From Acidimicrobiia bacterium (GTDB taxonomy: Bacteria > Actinomycetota > Acidimicrobiia > IMCC26256 > PALSA-610): a DNA stretch of 64,000 nt. The notes under the pieces are model-generated. The model was not told the DNA's origin and did not search any database. It was given only the letters and a program-made list of their open reading frames with translations. The stretch spans positions 669,965-733,964 of the forward strand of contig BPGH01000001.1 in the NCBI GenBank assembly GCA_026002935.1, read 5' to 3'. Shown here piece after piece: positions 1 to 7,295 of the stretch (positions are counted from its first letter, which is position 1; every line of letters begins with the position of its first letter). The position numbers and the translations under genes were made by a program.

Positions 1-291
1 GTGCTGCGGGCGCTCGGCTTCGAGGCGAAGGCGGTGCGGTCGTCGTTCGTCGTCGAGTCGATGTTCGTCGCGATCGAGGGCGTGCTCGTCGGGATGGTGC
101 TCGCGCTGGTGACGGCGTACTCGATGACCCTGACCGACCAGTTCGGGGAGGGGTTCGGCTTCGTGGTGCCGTGGGGCACGATCGTGCTGGTCGTGGTGGG
201 CACGATCCTGTTCACGCTGCTCGCGACGGCAAGCCCGGCGCGCGCCGCGGCCCGGATCCGGCCCGCGGTCGCCCTGCGCATCGCCGACTGA
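1..291 (+). CDS. FtsX-family ABC transporter permease, C-terminal fragment
   Basis: The reading frame is already open at the left edge, so the true start lies outside the window and only the last ~96 residues are seen. They contain two strongly hydrophobic stretches (about residues 22-40 and 57-76) separated by a short loop, and end in a basic/alanine-rich tail with the P-A-x-A-A-x-R-I-x-P-A-x-A-L-R pattern typical of the last helix exit of FtsX/MacB permeases. Such proteins pair with an ATP-binding subunit, commonly for lipoprotein or peptide export; that partner would lie upstream. Family confident, substrate unknown. Confidence 0.75.
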   Translation: MLRALGFEAKAVRSSFVVESMFVAIEGVLVGMVLALVTAYSMTLTDQFGEGFGFVVPWGTIVLVVVGTILFTLLATASPARAAARIRPAVALRIAD

Positions 292-318
292 GCGCGTACC
301 CGCGCCGGCTCGTGCCCG

Positions 319-1530
319 TCACGCGCGCGTGCCGACCCTCGCCGCGAGCTCGTGCATCCGGGCGGTGCAGCCCGCCATCTCGACGGGCGGGAGGAGCTCG
401 GTGACGATCCGCTCGGCGATCGCGGCGAACGCCGCGGCCGCGGGCGACCCCGGCCGCTCGACGACGACCGGACGGCCCGCGTCGCCGCCCTCGGTCACCG
501 CGGGCTCGATCGGGATCCGCCCGACCAGCGGCGCGCCGGTCATCGCGGCGAGGCGCTCGCCGCCGCCCCGGCCGAAGATCGTGTGGCGCGAGCCGTCGGG
601 CGCGACGAACTCCGACATGTTCTCGACGACTCCGAGCACCTTGAGGTACGAGCGGCGCGCCATGTCGGCGACGCGCGCGGCGACCTTCTGCGCGCCCTTC
701 GCGGGGGTCGTCACGACCAGCATCTCGGCCTGCGGCAGCAGCCGGGCGAGTGCCATCTGGATGTCGCCCGTGCCGGGCGGCATGTCGATCAGCAGGTAGT
801 CGAGGTCGTCGCCCCAGCGGACGTCGGTGAGGAACTGTTCGAGCGCCTTGGCGAGGATCAGCCCCCGCCACATGAGCGCGGTGTCCTCGTCGTCGACGAG
901 GAGCCCCATCGACACGACCCGCAGCCGACCCGCGCCGAGGGGCACCTCGTGCGGGACGATCATGCCCCGGCCGTCGGCCGCCTTCTCGCCGCCGAGCCGG
1001 CCGGCGACGCCGAGCATCCGCGGGATCGAGAAGCCCCAGATGTCGGCGTCGAGCACGCCCACGGTGAGGCCCCGCGCCGCGAGCGCGGCGGCGAGGTTCG
1101 CCGTGACCGACGACTTGCCCACGCCGCCCTTGCCGCTGCCGACCGCGACGACCCGCGTCGTCGCGGGCACCTGCGTCGGCGGGGCCTGCTCGGCCGCGCG
1201 CTTGCGGGCGCGCTGCATCAGCGCGCTGCGCTCCTGCGGGGTCATCTCCCCGTAGTCGACCTCGACCGAGGACACGCCGGGGAGGCCGGCCACCTTCGAC
1301 CGCACCTCGGTCGCGATCTGGCCGCGCAGCGGGCACGCCGCGGTGGTGAGCGCCACCGCCACGCGGACCGCGCCCGTGCGGTCGACCGAGACGTCCTTGA
1401 CCATCCCGAGGTCGACGATCGACGCCCGCAGCTCGGGGTCGAGCACGCCGGCGAGCGCGCCGCGCACGTCGTCGGGGCTCGGCGGGGGAGGGGGAGCGGG
1501 GGTCGCGCCCGGCGCGGTGGGGTCGGCCAT
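319..1530 (-). CDS. mrp: Mrp/ApbC-family iron-sulfur cluster carrier ATPase
   Basis: A 403-residue P-loop ATPase that by family role holds and transfers Fe-S clusters to apoproteins in the cytoplasm. Residues ~20-95 form the DUF59/MIP18-like domain with its conserved Cys66; a deviant Walker A (GSGKGGVGKS) lies at 131-140, followed by the D-x-D-I-x-G-x-S-x-P-R signature of Mrp proteins. The C-x-x-C pair that many Mrp proteins carry after the ENMS motif is absent; from memory actinobacterial homologues lack it too. ATG at 1530. It is transcribed divergently from a SufR-like regulator through a shared 59-bp promoter region, which supports an Fe-S role. Confidence 0.93.
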   Translation of the reverse strand: MADPTAPGATPAPPPPPSPDDVRGALAGVLDPELRASIVDLGMVKDVSVDRTGAVRVAVALTTAACPLRGQIATEVRSKVAGLPGVSSVEVDYGEMTPQERSALMQRARKRAAEQAPPTQVPATTRVVAVGSGKGGVGKSSVTANLAAALAARGLTVGVLDADIWGFSIPRMLGVAGRLGGEKAADGRGMIVPHEVPLGAGRLRVVSMGLLVDDEDTALMWRGLILAKALEQFLTDVRWGDDLDYLLIDMPPGTGDIQMALARLLPQAEMLVVTTPAKGAQKVAARVADMARRSYLKVLGVVENMSEFVAPDGSRHTIFGRGGGERLAAMTGAPLVGRIPIEPAVTEGGDAGRPVVVERPGSPAAAAFAAIAERIVTELLPPVEMAGCTARMHELAARVGTRA

Positions 1531-1546
1531 GCAGCAATAAAAACGG

Positions 1547-1586
1547 CGGAGGCCTTGAAAATATGCCCTCCGGCCGGTAGCGTCAA
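1547..1586. promoter_or_regulatory. Interlocked divergent promoters with candidate repressor operator
   Basis: Plus strand: TTGAAA (1555-1560), 17 nt, TAGCGT (1578-1583), then the GTG start at 1590. Minus strand: TTGACG (1586-1581), 17 nt, TATTTT (1563-1558), driving mrp. The -35 of each promoter lies on or next to the -10 of the other, so RNA polymerase can occupy only one at a time. An inverted repeat CGGAGG/CCTCCG (1547-1552 and 1567-1572) sits inside, a plausible site for the neighbouring SufR-like regulator. The motifs are seen; the function is inferred. Confidence 0.6.
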
Positions 1587-1589
1587 GCC

Positions 1590-2261
1590 GTGGACGTGCT
1601 CGCGGTGCTGAAGGCGCTCGGCGACGAGACGCGCTTCTCGATGTACCGCGAGCTCGCCACCGCGACCCGCCCGCTCACCGCGCCCGAGCTCGCCGAGCGC
1701 CTCGCGCTCCACCCCAACACGGTGCGGCTCCACCTCGAGCGCCTGCGCGACGCCGGCCTCGTCGAGGTCGAGGCCGTGCACCGGGGCACCGTCGGGCGGC
1801 CCCAGCACGTCTACTCGCTCAGCGCGGGCGCGCCCGGGCTCGGGTTCGACCCGCCGAGCTACACGCTCCTCGCCGGCTTGCTCGCGACGCTCGCCGAGCG
1901 CGTCGGCGCGGACGCGGACGACGCCGCCGCGGTCGGGCGGTCGTGGGGCGAGGACGCGGGCCGCCGCACGCGCGCCCGGTCGTGCGTGAAGGCGCTGACC
2001 GCGGAGCTCCAACGGCTCGGGTTCGACCCCTCCGCGTCGGAGCCCGACGGCGACGGCGTCGGCGTCGGCATCGCCTTCCTGCACTGCCCGTTCCGGGAGC
2101 TCGCCGAGGCGTACCCGGAGCTCGTCTGCAACCTGCACCGCGGGATCTGCGAGGGGGTCGTCGACGCGGTCGGCGGGGGAAGCGTGGAGGACTTCGCGAC
2201 GTTGTACGACCATGACCCGTGCCGGGTCACCGTGGCCGTCGGGTATCCTGACGGGCCCTGA
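1590..2261 (+). CDS. SufR-like ArsR/DeoR-type winged-helix regulator with cysteine ligands
   Basis: A 223-residue regulator. Residues ~5-75 form a winged helix (L-A-x-R-L-x-L-H-P-N-T-V-R-L-H-L recognition region). The C-terminal half holds Cys166, Cys180, Cys187 and Cys211, with His183 nearby. The spacing of C166, C180 and C211 resembles the three cysteines that bind a [4Fe-4S] cluster in SufR repressors of suf operons. Position between mrp and an IscA-type gene supports control of Fe-S biogenesis. The GTG start has no ribosome-binding site and follows TAGCGT by 6 nt, so the mRNA is probably leaderless. It could instead sense another metal. Confidence 0.72.
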   Translation: MDVLAVLKALGDETRFSMYRELATATRPLTAPELAERLALHPNTVRLHLERLRDAGLVEVEAVHRGTVGRPQHVYSLSAGAPGLGFDPPSYTLLAGLLATLAERVGADADDAAAVGRSWGEDAGRRTRARSCVKALTAELQRLGFDPSASEPDGDGVGVGIAFLHCPFRELAEAYPELVCNLHRGICEGVVDAVGGGSVEDFATLYDHDPCRVTVAVGYPDGP

Positions 2262-2282
2262 CCCCCCGATCCGGAGGCAGTG

Positions 2283-2603
2283 ATGATCACCCTGACCGAC
2301 TCCGCGTCGACCAAGGTGAAGGAGCTCATGGAGGCCGAGGGCCAGCCCGACCTCTTCCTGCGGGTCGCCGTCCGCCCGGGCGGCTGCTCGGGCCTGAGCT
2401 ACGACATGTTCTTCGACACCGAGCGCGCCGAGGACGACGTCGTCGCGCGCTTCGGCGACGTCGAGGTGCTCGTCGACCCCGCGAGCGCGCAGTACCTGCA
2501 GGGCGCGTCGCTCGACTACAAGGACGGGCTGCAGGGTGCCGGGTTCACGATCAGCAACCCGAACGCGCAGCGCACGTGCGGGTGCGGCCAGTCGTTCTCG
2601 TGA
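2283..2603 (+). CDS. HesB/IscA-family iron-sulfur cluster insertion protein
   Basis: A ~106-residue A-type Fe-S carrier (ErpA/SufA/IscA group) that passes clusters to target enzymes. The three ligand cysteines are present: one in G-G-C-S-G near residue 35 and two in the C-terminal C-G-C-G motif. A strong GGAGG (2273-2277) lies 5 nt before ATG 2283 but only 2 nt before the overlapping GTG 2280, so ATG 2283 is preferred. The gene follows the SufR-like regulator by 21 nt and is probably cotranscribed with it. Confidence 0.93.
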   Translation: MITLTDSASTKVKELMEAEGQPDLFLRVAVRPGGCSGLSYDMFFDTERAEDDVVARFGDVEVLVDPASAQYLQGASLDYKDGLQGAGFTISNPNAQRTCGCGQSFS

Positions 2604-2637
2604 CGCCGGCGTGAGCGCCGGTCGCGCGGCAGGTGAG

Positions 2638-2661
2638 GTGGCCCCGCCCCGGCGGGGCCAC
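2638..2661. terminator. Bidirectional terminator hairpin
   Basis: Perfect 10-bp inverted repeat GTGGCCCCGC/GCGGGGCCAC with a 4-nt loop, placed between two convergent genes. There is no T-tract, as is common in GC-rich actinobacteria. Confidence 0.65.
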
Positions 2662-2715
2662 GGCGCGTCCGGGGGCGTTCCGGCCGACCGCGACCGCTGC
2701 GGCCGGGTGGTGCGG

Positions 2716-3618
2716 TCAGGCGGCGACGAGCCGGTCGAGCAGCGCCTGCATCTCGTCCTGTGCGAACGCGCCGTCGAGGCGGCCGGTGATCGTCCCGGTC
2801 GCGTCGATGCCGTAGAGCCACGGCTCGCTCGGCAGCCCCCAGTCGCGCACCGTGGGGGAGACGTCGGTGCTGCGCAGGTCGCGGTAGATGTCGACGTGCA
2901 CGAAGTCGACGCGGTCCTCGTAGTCCGGCACCAGCGGCAGCATCGCGTCGAGCACGGGCCCGCAGTACGCGCTCTGGCAGCGCGCGGGCGTCGCGAACAG
3001 CACGGCGACCGGCCGGCCGGCGCCGACAAGCGTGCCGAGCGAGCGCCCGTGCAGCGGGCACTGCGGTTCGCGCGTGCAGATCGGGTCGACGCCGAGGGGC
3101 GCGTCGGGGGTGGGGGAGGCCGCGGCCGGCGCCCGGGCGCCGATCGCGGGCGCCTCGGCGTCCGGCTTGACCGCGAACGCGAACTCGAGCCGCTCGTCGC
3201 CGCGCTCGACCAGGCCCGACCAGGTGCCGGCCTGCCCGAGCCGCAGGGCCGCGACGTACACCCCCCGCCGGTCGGGGAGCCCGGTCGTGTGCAGCGTGGC
3301 GTCGACGAAGTCACCGGGGGTCGCCCCCGGCGGTGCGACTGCGAGCCGGGCGGTGCCGCCCGAGGCGTACCCCTCGCGGGCCAGCAGCGCGAACGCGAAG
3401 CGCTGGGGCTCGTCGGTCACGTACAGGTCGGAGCTGAGCACCGCCGGCGCGAGGTCCGTCGGTTCCGCGTGGTGGTCGCCGGCGATCGTGCCGGGCGCGT
3501 CGCCGGCCCCTCCGTCGCCGGCCCCGCCGTCGCCGTCGCCGGAGCCGCACGCGCCGAGCACCACGCCGCCCGCGACGGCGCCGCCGACGGCCCGCAGGAA
3601 CGAGCGGCGCGAGAGCAT
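2716..3618 (-). CDS. Tat-exported lipoprotein with thioredoxin-like fold
   Basis: 300 residues. The N-terminus has a twin-arginine motif (SRRSFLR, residues 3-9), a hydrophobic core and a lipobox ending at Cys24, so it should be exported folded and lipid-anchored outside. A Gly/Asp-rich linker follows, then a poorly conserved beta-rich region (60-155), then a thioredoxin-like domain (about 195-300). The active-site area reads C-Q-S-A-Y-C-G-P (C214, C219), four residues between cysteines rather than the classical CxxC, so redox chemistry is uncertain. Start codon ATG 3618 lies 20 bp from a divergent gene. Confidence 0.8.
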   Translation of the reverse strand: MLSRRSFLRAVGGAVAGGVVLGACGSGDGDGGAGDGGAGDAPGTIAGDHHAEPTDLAPAVLSSDLYVTDEPQRFAFALLAREGYASGGTARLAVAPPGATPGDFVDATLHTTGLPDRRGVYVAALRLGQAGTWSGLVERGDERLEFAFAVKPDAEAPAIGARAPAAASPTPDAPLGVDPICTREPQCPLHGRSLGTLVGAGRPVAVLFATPARCQSAYCGPVLDAMLPLVPDYEDRVDFVHVDIYRDLRSTDVSPTVRDWGLPSEPWLYGIDATGTITGRLDGAFAQDEMQALLDRLVAA

Positions 3619-3641
3619 GCCCCTATCCTGCCCACTCCGTG
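3613..3641. promoter_or_regulatory. 20-bp divergent leaderless promoter region
   Basis: Only 20 bp separate the ATG at 3618 (minus) from the GTG at 3639 (plus). Plus-strand TATCCT (3624-3629) precedes GTG by 9 nt; on the minus strand CAGGAT (3630-3625) precedes ATG by 6 nt. The two -10 candidates occupy the same bases in opposite orientation and neither gene has a ribosome-binding site. Confidence 0.5.
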
Positions 3642-5279
3642 GCCGCGCAACGGCATCGGGTCGGCTTCACGTGCAACGGCGAGCCGGTCGAGGTCGACGC
3701 CGGGGCCGGCGAGTCGCTGCTGAACGTGCTGCGCGAGCGGCTCGGGCTCACCTCGGTGAAGGACGGGTGTGCGCCGCAGGGCCAGTGCGGCTGCTGCACG
3801 GTGCTGGTCGACGGCGACCCCCGCGTCGCGTGCGTCACCCCCGTGGCCCGGGTGGCCGGCCGCTCCGTGACGACGCTCGAGGGGCTCGACCCCGCCGTGC
3901 GGGACCGCCTCGCGGCGGCGTTCGTCGCGACGGGCGGGTCGCAGTGCGGGTTCTGCACCCCGGGCATCCTGGTGCGCGCGGCCGCCCGGCCGCGTGACGT
4001 CGACCGCGCGCTCGCCGCCCACCTGTGCCGCTGCACGGGCTGGATCACGGTGAAGGAGGCGATCGCCGGCGCGGCCCCGCCCGACCCCGCTCGCGACCTC
4101 GCCGCGGCGAGCGAGCGCGCACGGCTCGAGGGCGGGGTCCCGCAGCGCGTCGACCCGTCGGTGCCGCTCGGCGCCGCCGGGTTCGCCGACGACACGGCAC
4201 CGCGTGGCGCGCTGGTCGCGGTGCCGCTGCCACCCGGTTCCGGCGCCGACGCCGTCGAGGCCGCCGGGCACCGGTTCGTCGTCGGGGAGACGCTGTCGCA
4301 GGCGCGCACCCGCGCCGCGAAGGTGCAGGGCCGGCGCACGCCGGCGGCCGACGCCCCGCCGCTCGCCGTGCCGCCCGCGCCCGCGGGTGCGGTGCGCCTC
4401 GCGACGTCGTGGGTCGAGCCCGCGTACCTCGAGCCCGATGCGTCCTGGTGCGAGCCGGGCGGCGAGCCCGCGTCGCCGCTCGCGAACGGCGGCGCGTTCG
4501 GCGGGAAGGAGGCGTCGGTCGCGCCGGTCGCGGCGCGCGAGCTCGCCGACCGCTTCGGGCGCGCGGTCCGGGTCGTGTTCTCGCGCGAGGACGTCGTGCG
4601 CCTCGGCCCGAAGCGGCCGCCGATCGCCGCGTACGCCGTCGCGCGGGGCGACGTCGTGGAGATCGCCGGCCGGGTCGCGCGCGGCGCCGCCCCCGCTTCG
4701 TGGCCGAACCCCGTCGCCGGCGTCGAGCTGCGCGCAACCTGGACGGAGGTCGACGTGCCCGGCCCGCCGGTGTCGCCCGCGCTGCGCGCCGTCGGCCTCG
4801 CCGAGCACGCGGTGCTCGTCGCGGGCGCGCTCGACCGGGACGTCACCGTCGTCGCCCCGGGCGGGGCGCGGGCCGCGGCGCACGTCGACGTCGACGCGGT
4901 GACCGGCGCGGTCGCGGCCGTCCACGTCGAGGTCGCCGCAGGCGACCCGCTCGACCCGGTGGTGCTGCGGTCGTACGCGATCGGCGCCGCGCACATGGCG
5001 CTCGGCTGGGTGCTGACCGAGTCGATCGCCGTGGACCCGCGCACCGGCGAGGTACAGGACCTGACGATCCGCTCCTTCGGCATCGTGCGGCCCGCCCACG
5101 TCCCCCCCGTGCACGTCACGGTGTTGCGCGACGACGCCCCGGCGCGGCCGCGGGCGGCGGACGCCGTGTTCGCGGCCGTCGCGGCCGCGACGTGGAACGC
5201 GGTCACCCGGGCGGAGGGGCACAGGCCCGATACGTTCCCGGCGCGCGGCACGCGCGCCGCCCGAGCCCTCAGGAGGTAG
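3639..5279 (+). CDS. [2Fe-2S] domain fused to a shortened xanthine dehydrogenase-type molybdopterin domain
   Basis: 546 residues. Residues 1-145 match small subunits of the xanthine dehydrogenase/aldehyde oxidase family: plant-type [2Fe-2S] cysteines C44, C50, C53 and C65, then the helical domain cluster C103, C106, C130 and C132. The rest carries a molybdopterin-domain signature (GGAFGGKE, about residues 286-293) but only ~380 residues where a standard large subunit has ~700. No FAD subunit is nearby. It may be a reduced hydroxylase or a partner of one encoded elsewhere. GTG start at 3639; the following RidA gene begins 3 nt after its stop, suggesting an operon. Confidence 0.7.
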   Translation: MAAQRHRVGFTCNGEPVEVDAGAGESLLNVLRERLGLTSVKDGCAPQGQCGCCTVLVDGDPRVACVTPVARVAGRSVTTLEGLDPAVRDRLAAAFVATGGSQCGFCTPGILVRAAARPRDVDRALAAHLCRCTGWITVKEAIAGAAPPDPARDLAAASERARLEGGVPQRVDPSVPLGAAGFADDTAPRGALVAVPLPPGSGADAVEAAGHRFVVGETLSQARTRAAKVQGRRTPAADAPPLAVPPAPAGAVRLATSWVEPAYLEPDASWCEPGGEPASPLANGGAFGGKEASVAPVAARELADRFGRAVRVVFSREDVVRLGPKRPPIAAYAVARGDVVEIAGRVARGAAPASWPNPVAGVELRATWTEVDVPGPPVSPALRAVGLAEHAVLVAGALDRDVTVVAPGGARAAAHVDVDAVTGAVAAVHVEVAAGDPLDPVVLRSYAIGAAHMALGWVLTESIAVDPRTGEVQDLTIRSFGIVRPAHVPPVHVTVLRDDAPARPRAADAVFAAVAAATWNAVTRAEGHRPDTFPARGTRAARALRR

Positions 5280-5282
5280 CCG

Positions 5283-5663
5283 ATGCCCCCCACGCCGGTC
5301 CCGACCCCGAACGCTCCGCCGGTCGCCGGCCCCTACTCGCCCGCGGTGCGCGCCGGGGAGTGGCTCGTGCTCGCGGGCCAGGTCGGGTTCGACCCGGCCT
5401 CGGGCCGCCTCGCCGAGGGCGTGGAGGCGCAGGCGCGTCAGGCGCTCGCGAACCTCGCGGCGGTGCTCGCCGACTGCGGCGCGTCGCTCGCGGACGTGGC
5501 GAAGACGACCGTGTTCGTCACCGACCTCGCGGACTTCGCGACCGTCAACGCCGTGTACGCCGAGGCGTTCGGCGACCACCGCCCGGCGCGCTCGACGATC
5601 CAGGCCGCGGCGCTGCCGGCCGGCGCGCTCGTCGAGATCGAGGCGTGGGCCCACCTCGGCTGA
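5283..5663 (+). CDS. RidA/YjgF-family enamine-imine deaminase
   Basis: 126 residues, the usual length for RidA, which hydrolyses reactive 2-aminoacrylate-type imines released by PLP enzymes. Visible family features are the N-terminal P-x-x-G-P-Y-S-P-A segment, V-x-L-A-G-Q-V-G, the catalytic arginine in R-P-A-R-S-T-I-Q (about residue 105), and the closing E-I-E-A-W-A. It follows the fused molybdopterin protein by 3 nt and precedes an alpha/beta hydrolase by 10 nt, so all three are probably cotranscribed. Confidence 0.93.
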   Translation: MPPTPVPTPNAPPVAGPYSPAVRAGEWLVLAGQVGFDPASGRLAEGVEAQARQALANLAAVLADCGASLADVAKTTVFVTDLADFATVNAVYAEAFGDHRPARSTIQAAALPAGALVEIEAWAHLG

Positions 5664-5673
5664 GGACCCCGGC

Positions 5674-6390
5674 GTGGCGACCTTCGTGCTGGTCCACGGT
5701 GGCGGTTTCGACGCCCGCTGCTGGGACCGGCTCCTCCCGCACCTGCGTCACCCCGCCGTGGCCGTCGACCTCCCCGGCCGGGCCGGGGTGCCCCCCGGGC
5801 CGCGCGAGGTGCGCCTCGTCGACTTCGCGGCCGAGGTCGTGCGGGCGATCGAGGGGCGCGACCTCACCGAGGTGGTGCTGGTCGGGCACTCGATGGCGGG
5901 GGTGACGCTCCCGCGGGTGATGGCCGCGGTGGCGCCGCGGCTCGCGCACGTCGTGTTCGTCGCCTGCACGGTGCCGCCGCCGGGGCGGCGCATCCTCGAC
6001 ACGCTCGACCCGGAGGTGCGCGCGCTCGCGGAGCGGGCCGCGCCCGACGCGGCGGAGCCCGCGGCCCTCGACCCCGGCGTCGCCGCCGCAGTGTTCTGCA
6101 ACGACATGGACGACGACCAACGTGCTTTCACGCTCGCGCGGCTCGTCCCCGAGGCGGTCGGCGTCGTGCACGAGCCGGTCGACCTCGCCGGCCTGGGCGC
6201 GCCGGTGCCGCGCACGTGGGTGCGCCTGACGCGCGACCTCATCGTGCCGCCCGCGCGCCAGGACGAGTTCGCCGCGACGGTCGGCGGCTGCGACGTCGTC
6301 GAGCTCGACGCCGGGCACATGGCGATGATCAGCCGGCCCGCCGGGCTCGCCGCCGTGCTCGACGCGATCGCCGGGCGGTCCGGCCGCTAG
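5674..6390 (+). CDS. Alpha/beta-fold hydrolase
   Basis: 238 residues. The fold is shown by V-L-V-H-G-G-G-F near the N-terminus (oxyanion-hole segment), a nucleophile elbow G-H-S-M-A-G (about residues 71-76), and a late histidine in D-A-G-H-M-A (about residue 213). No signal peptide, so cytoplasmic. The short lid and overall look resemble small esterase/hydroxynitrile-lyase-like hydrolases; the substrate cannot be told. GTG start 10 nt after ridA. Confidence 0.88.
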   Translation: MATFVLVHGGGFDARCWDRLLPHLRHPAVAVDLPGRAGVPPGPREVRLVDFAAEVVRAIEGRDLTEVVLVGHSMAGVTLPRVMAAVAPRLAHVVFVACTVPPPGRRILDTLDPEVRALAERAAPDAAEPAALDPGVAAAVFCNDMDDDQRAFTLARLVPEAVGVVHEPVDLAGLGAPVPRTWVRLTRDLIVPPARQDEFAATVGGCDVVELDAGHMAMISRPAGLAAVLDAIAGRSGR

Positions 6391-6393
6391 GCT
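6388..6393 (+). promoter_or_regulatory. -10 hexamer TAGGCT whose TAG is the upstream stop codon
   Basis: TAGGCT ends 7 nt before the GTG at 6401; its first three bases are the stop codon of the hydrolase gene. No ribosome-binding site is present. Confidence 0.45.
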
Positions 6394-6400
6394 CGTCGCC

Positions 6401-6562
6401 GTGCCGGGCGCCGTCGTGATCCTCGTCGTGCTGTTCGTCGTGGGCCCGTTCGCGCTGTTCGTCGGCGGTGCCGTGTGGTCCGCGCTCGTGGGCTGGATGG
6501 CGAGCGACGACGCCGACCGCCGGGCGGGTACCGCCGCCGGCGGCGACGGCGCGTCCGCCTGA
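6401..6562 (+). CDS. Small single-pass membrane protein, unknown function
   Basis: A 53-residue ORF. It has one strong hydrophobic segment (about residues 5-33, rich in V, L, F and G) followed by W-M-A-S-D-D-A-D-R-R and a Gly/Ala-rich polar tail, suggesting a single membrane helix with a cytoplasmic tail. Start GTG, preceded by a TAGGCT hexamer at leaderless spacing. It ends 19 bp before the convergent glnR stop. No homology recognised; codon use (GC-rich third positions) fits a real gene. Confidence 0.5.
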   Translation: MPGAVVILVVLFVVGPFALFVGGAVWSALVGWMASDDADRRAGTAAGGDGASA

Positions 6563-6581
6563 GCGCGGCGCCGGCCGGTCG

Positions 6582-7295
6582 TCAGCCGGACTCGCCGACC
6601 GGCCAGCGCGACTGTCCGAAGCGGTAGCCGACCGACCGAACCGTCTGGATCAGGTTCGCGTGCTCCTCGCCGAGCTTGGCCCGCAGCCGCCGGACGTGGA
6701 CGTCGACGGTGCGCGCGCCGCCGTAGTACTCGTACCCCCACACGCGTGACAGGAGCTGCTCGCGCGTGAACACCTTCCCCGGGTGGGTCACGAAGAACTT
6801 GAGCAGCTCGTACTCCATGTAGGTCAGGTCGAGCGGCTTCCCCGCGACCGCCGCCTGGTACGTCTCGAAGTTGAGCACGAGGTCGCCGTACGACGCGATC
6901 TCGGGGTTCCCGCCCCGCCCGGCGCGGTACATCAGGTGACGCAGCCGGGCCTCGAGCTCCTTGGGGTGGAACGGCGACAGGCAGAAGTCGTCGAACAGGT
7001 CCTCGCGGTGCTCGAGCTCGTGGAGCTGCGCGCCCGACACGAGCAGCAGGATCGTCTCGATGCGCGTGTCGCCCTTGCGCAGCGAGCGGCACAGCGAGAA
7101 CGCGCCCTCCGGGTCGTCGTCGGCGACGACCACCGCGCCGCTCCAGCCGTCGGGCGGCTCCTGCTGCATCGCGACGGCCGCGTTCGCCGCGGCCTTCCAG
7201 CGGTAGCCGGCGAGGTCGAGGGTCTGCGCCAGGAGGGGCGGCGGCGGGTCGGGGAAGACGAGCAGCAGGTCGGCCACGGCGGCACCGTAGGGCAT
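6582..7295 (-). CDS. glnR: GlnR-type orphan response regulator of nitrogen metabolism
   Basis: 237 residues: degenerate receiver domain (1-120) and OmpR-type winged helix (about 135-227). The DNA-binding part is very close to actinobacterial GlnR as I recall it (V-D-V-H-V-R-R-L-R-A-K-L-G, then L-I-Q-T-V-R-S-V-G-Y-R-F). The receiver lacks the usual acidic pocket, has D59-D61 near the phosphorylation position, and reads L-S-P-F where a lysine (K-P-F) is expected, as in phosphorylation-independent GlnR. Its ATG overlaps the TGA of the glutamine synthetase upstream (ATGA), so the two are translationally coupled. Predicted GlnR boxes lie in front of that operon. PhoP/MtrA-like alternatives are less likely. 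Confidence 0.85.
   Translation of the reverse strand: MPYGAAVADLLLVFPDPPPPLLAQTLDLAGYRWKAAANAAVAMQQEPPDGWSGAVVVADDDPEGAFSLCRSLRKGDTRIETILLLVSGAQLHELEHREDLFDDFCLSPFHPKELEARLRHLMYRAGRGGNPEIASYGDLVLNFETYQAAVAGKPLDLTYMEYELLKFFVTHPGKVFTREQLLSRVWGYEYYGGARTVDVHVRRLRAKLGEEHANLIQTVRSVGYRFGQSRWPVGESG

Noticed and set aside
212..1611. Long open frames on the opposite strand and in other frames of mrp and of most other genes
   Set aside because: At this GC content stops are rare in all frames. These translations are Arg/Ala/Pro/Gly-rich, lack any domain, and overlap genes with clear homology.
2716..3618. Selenoprotein candidate for the tRNA-Sec (thioredoxin-like lipoprotein)
   Set aside because: Both active-site positions are encoded as cysteine and there is no in-frame TGA within the domain.
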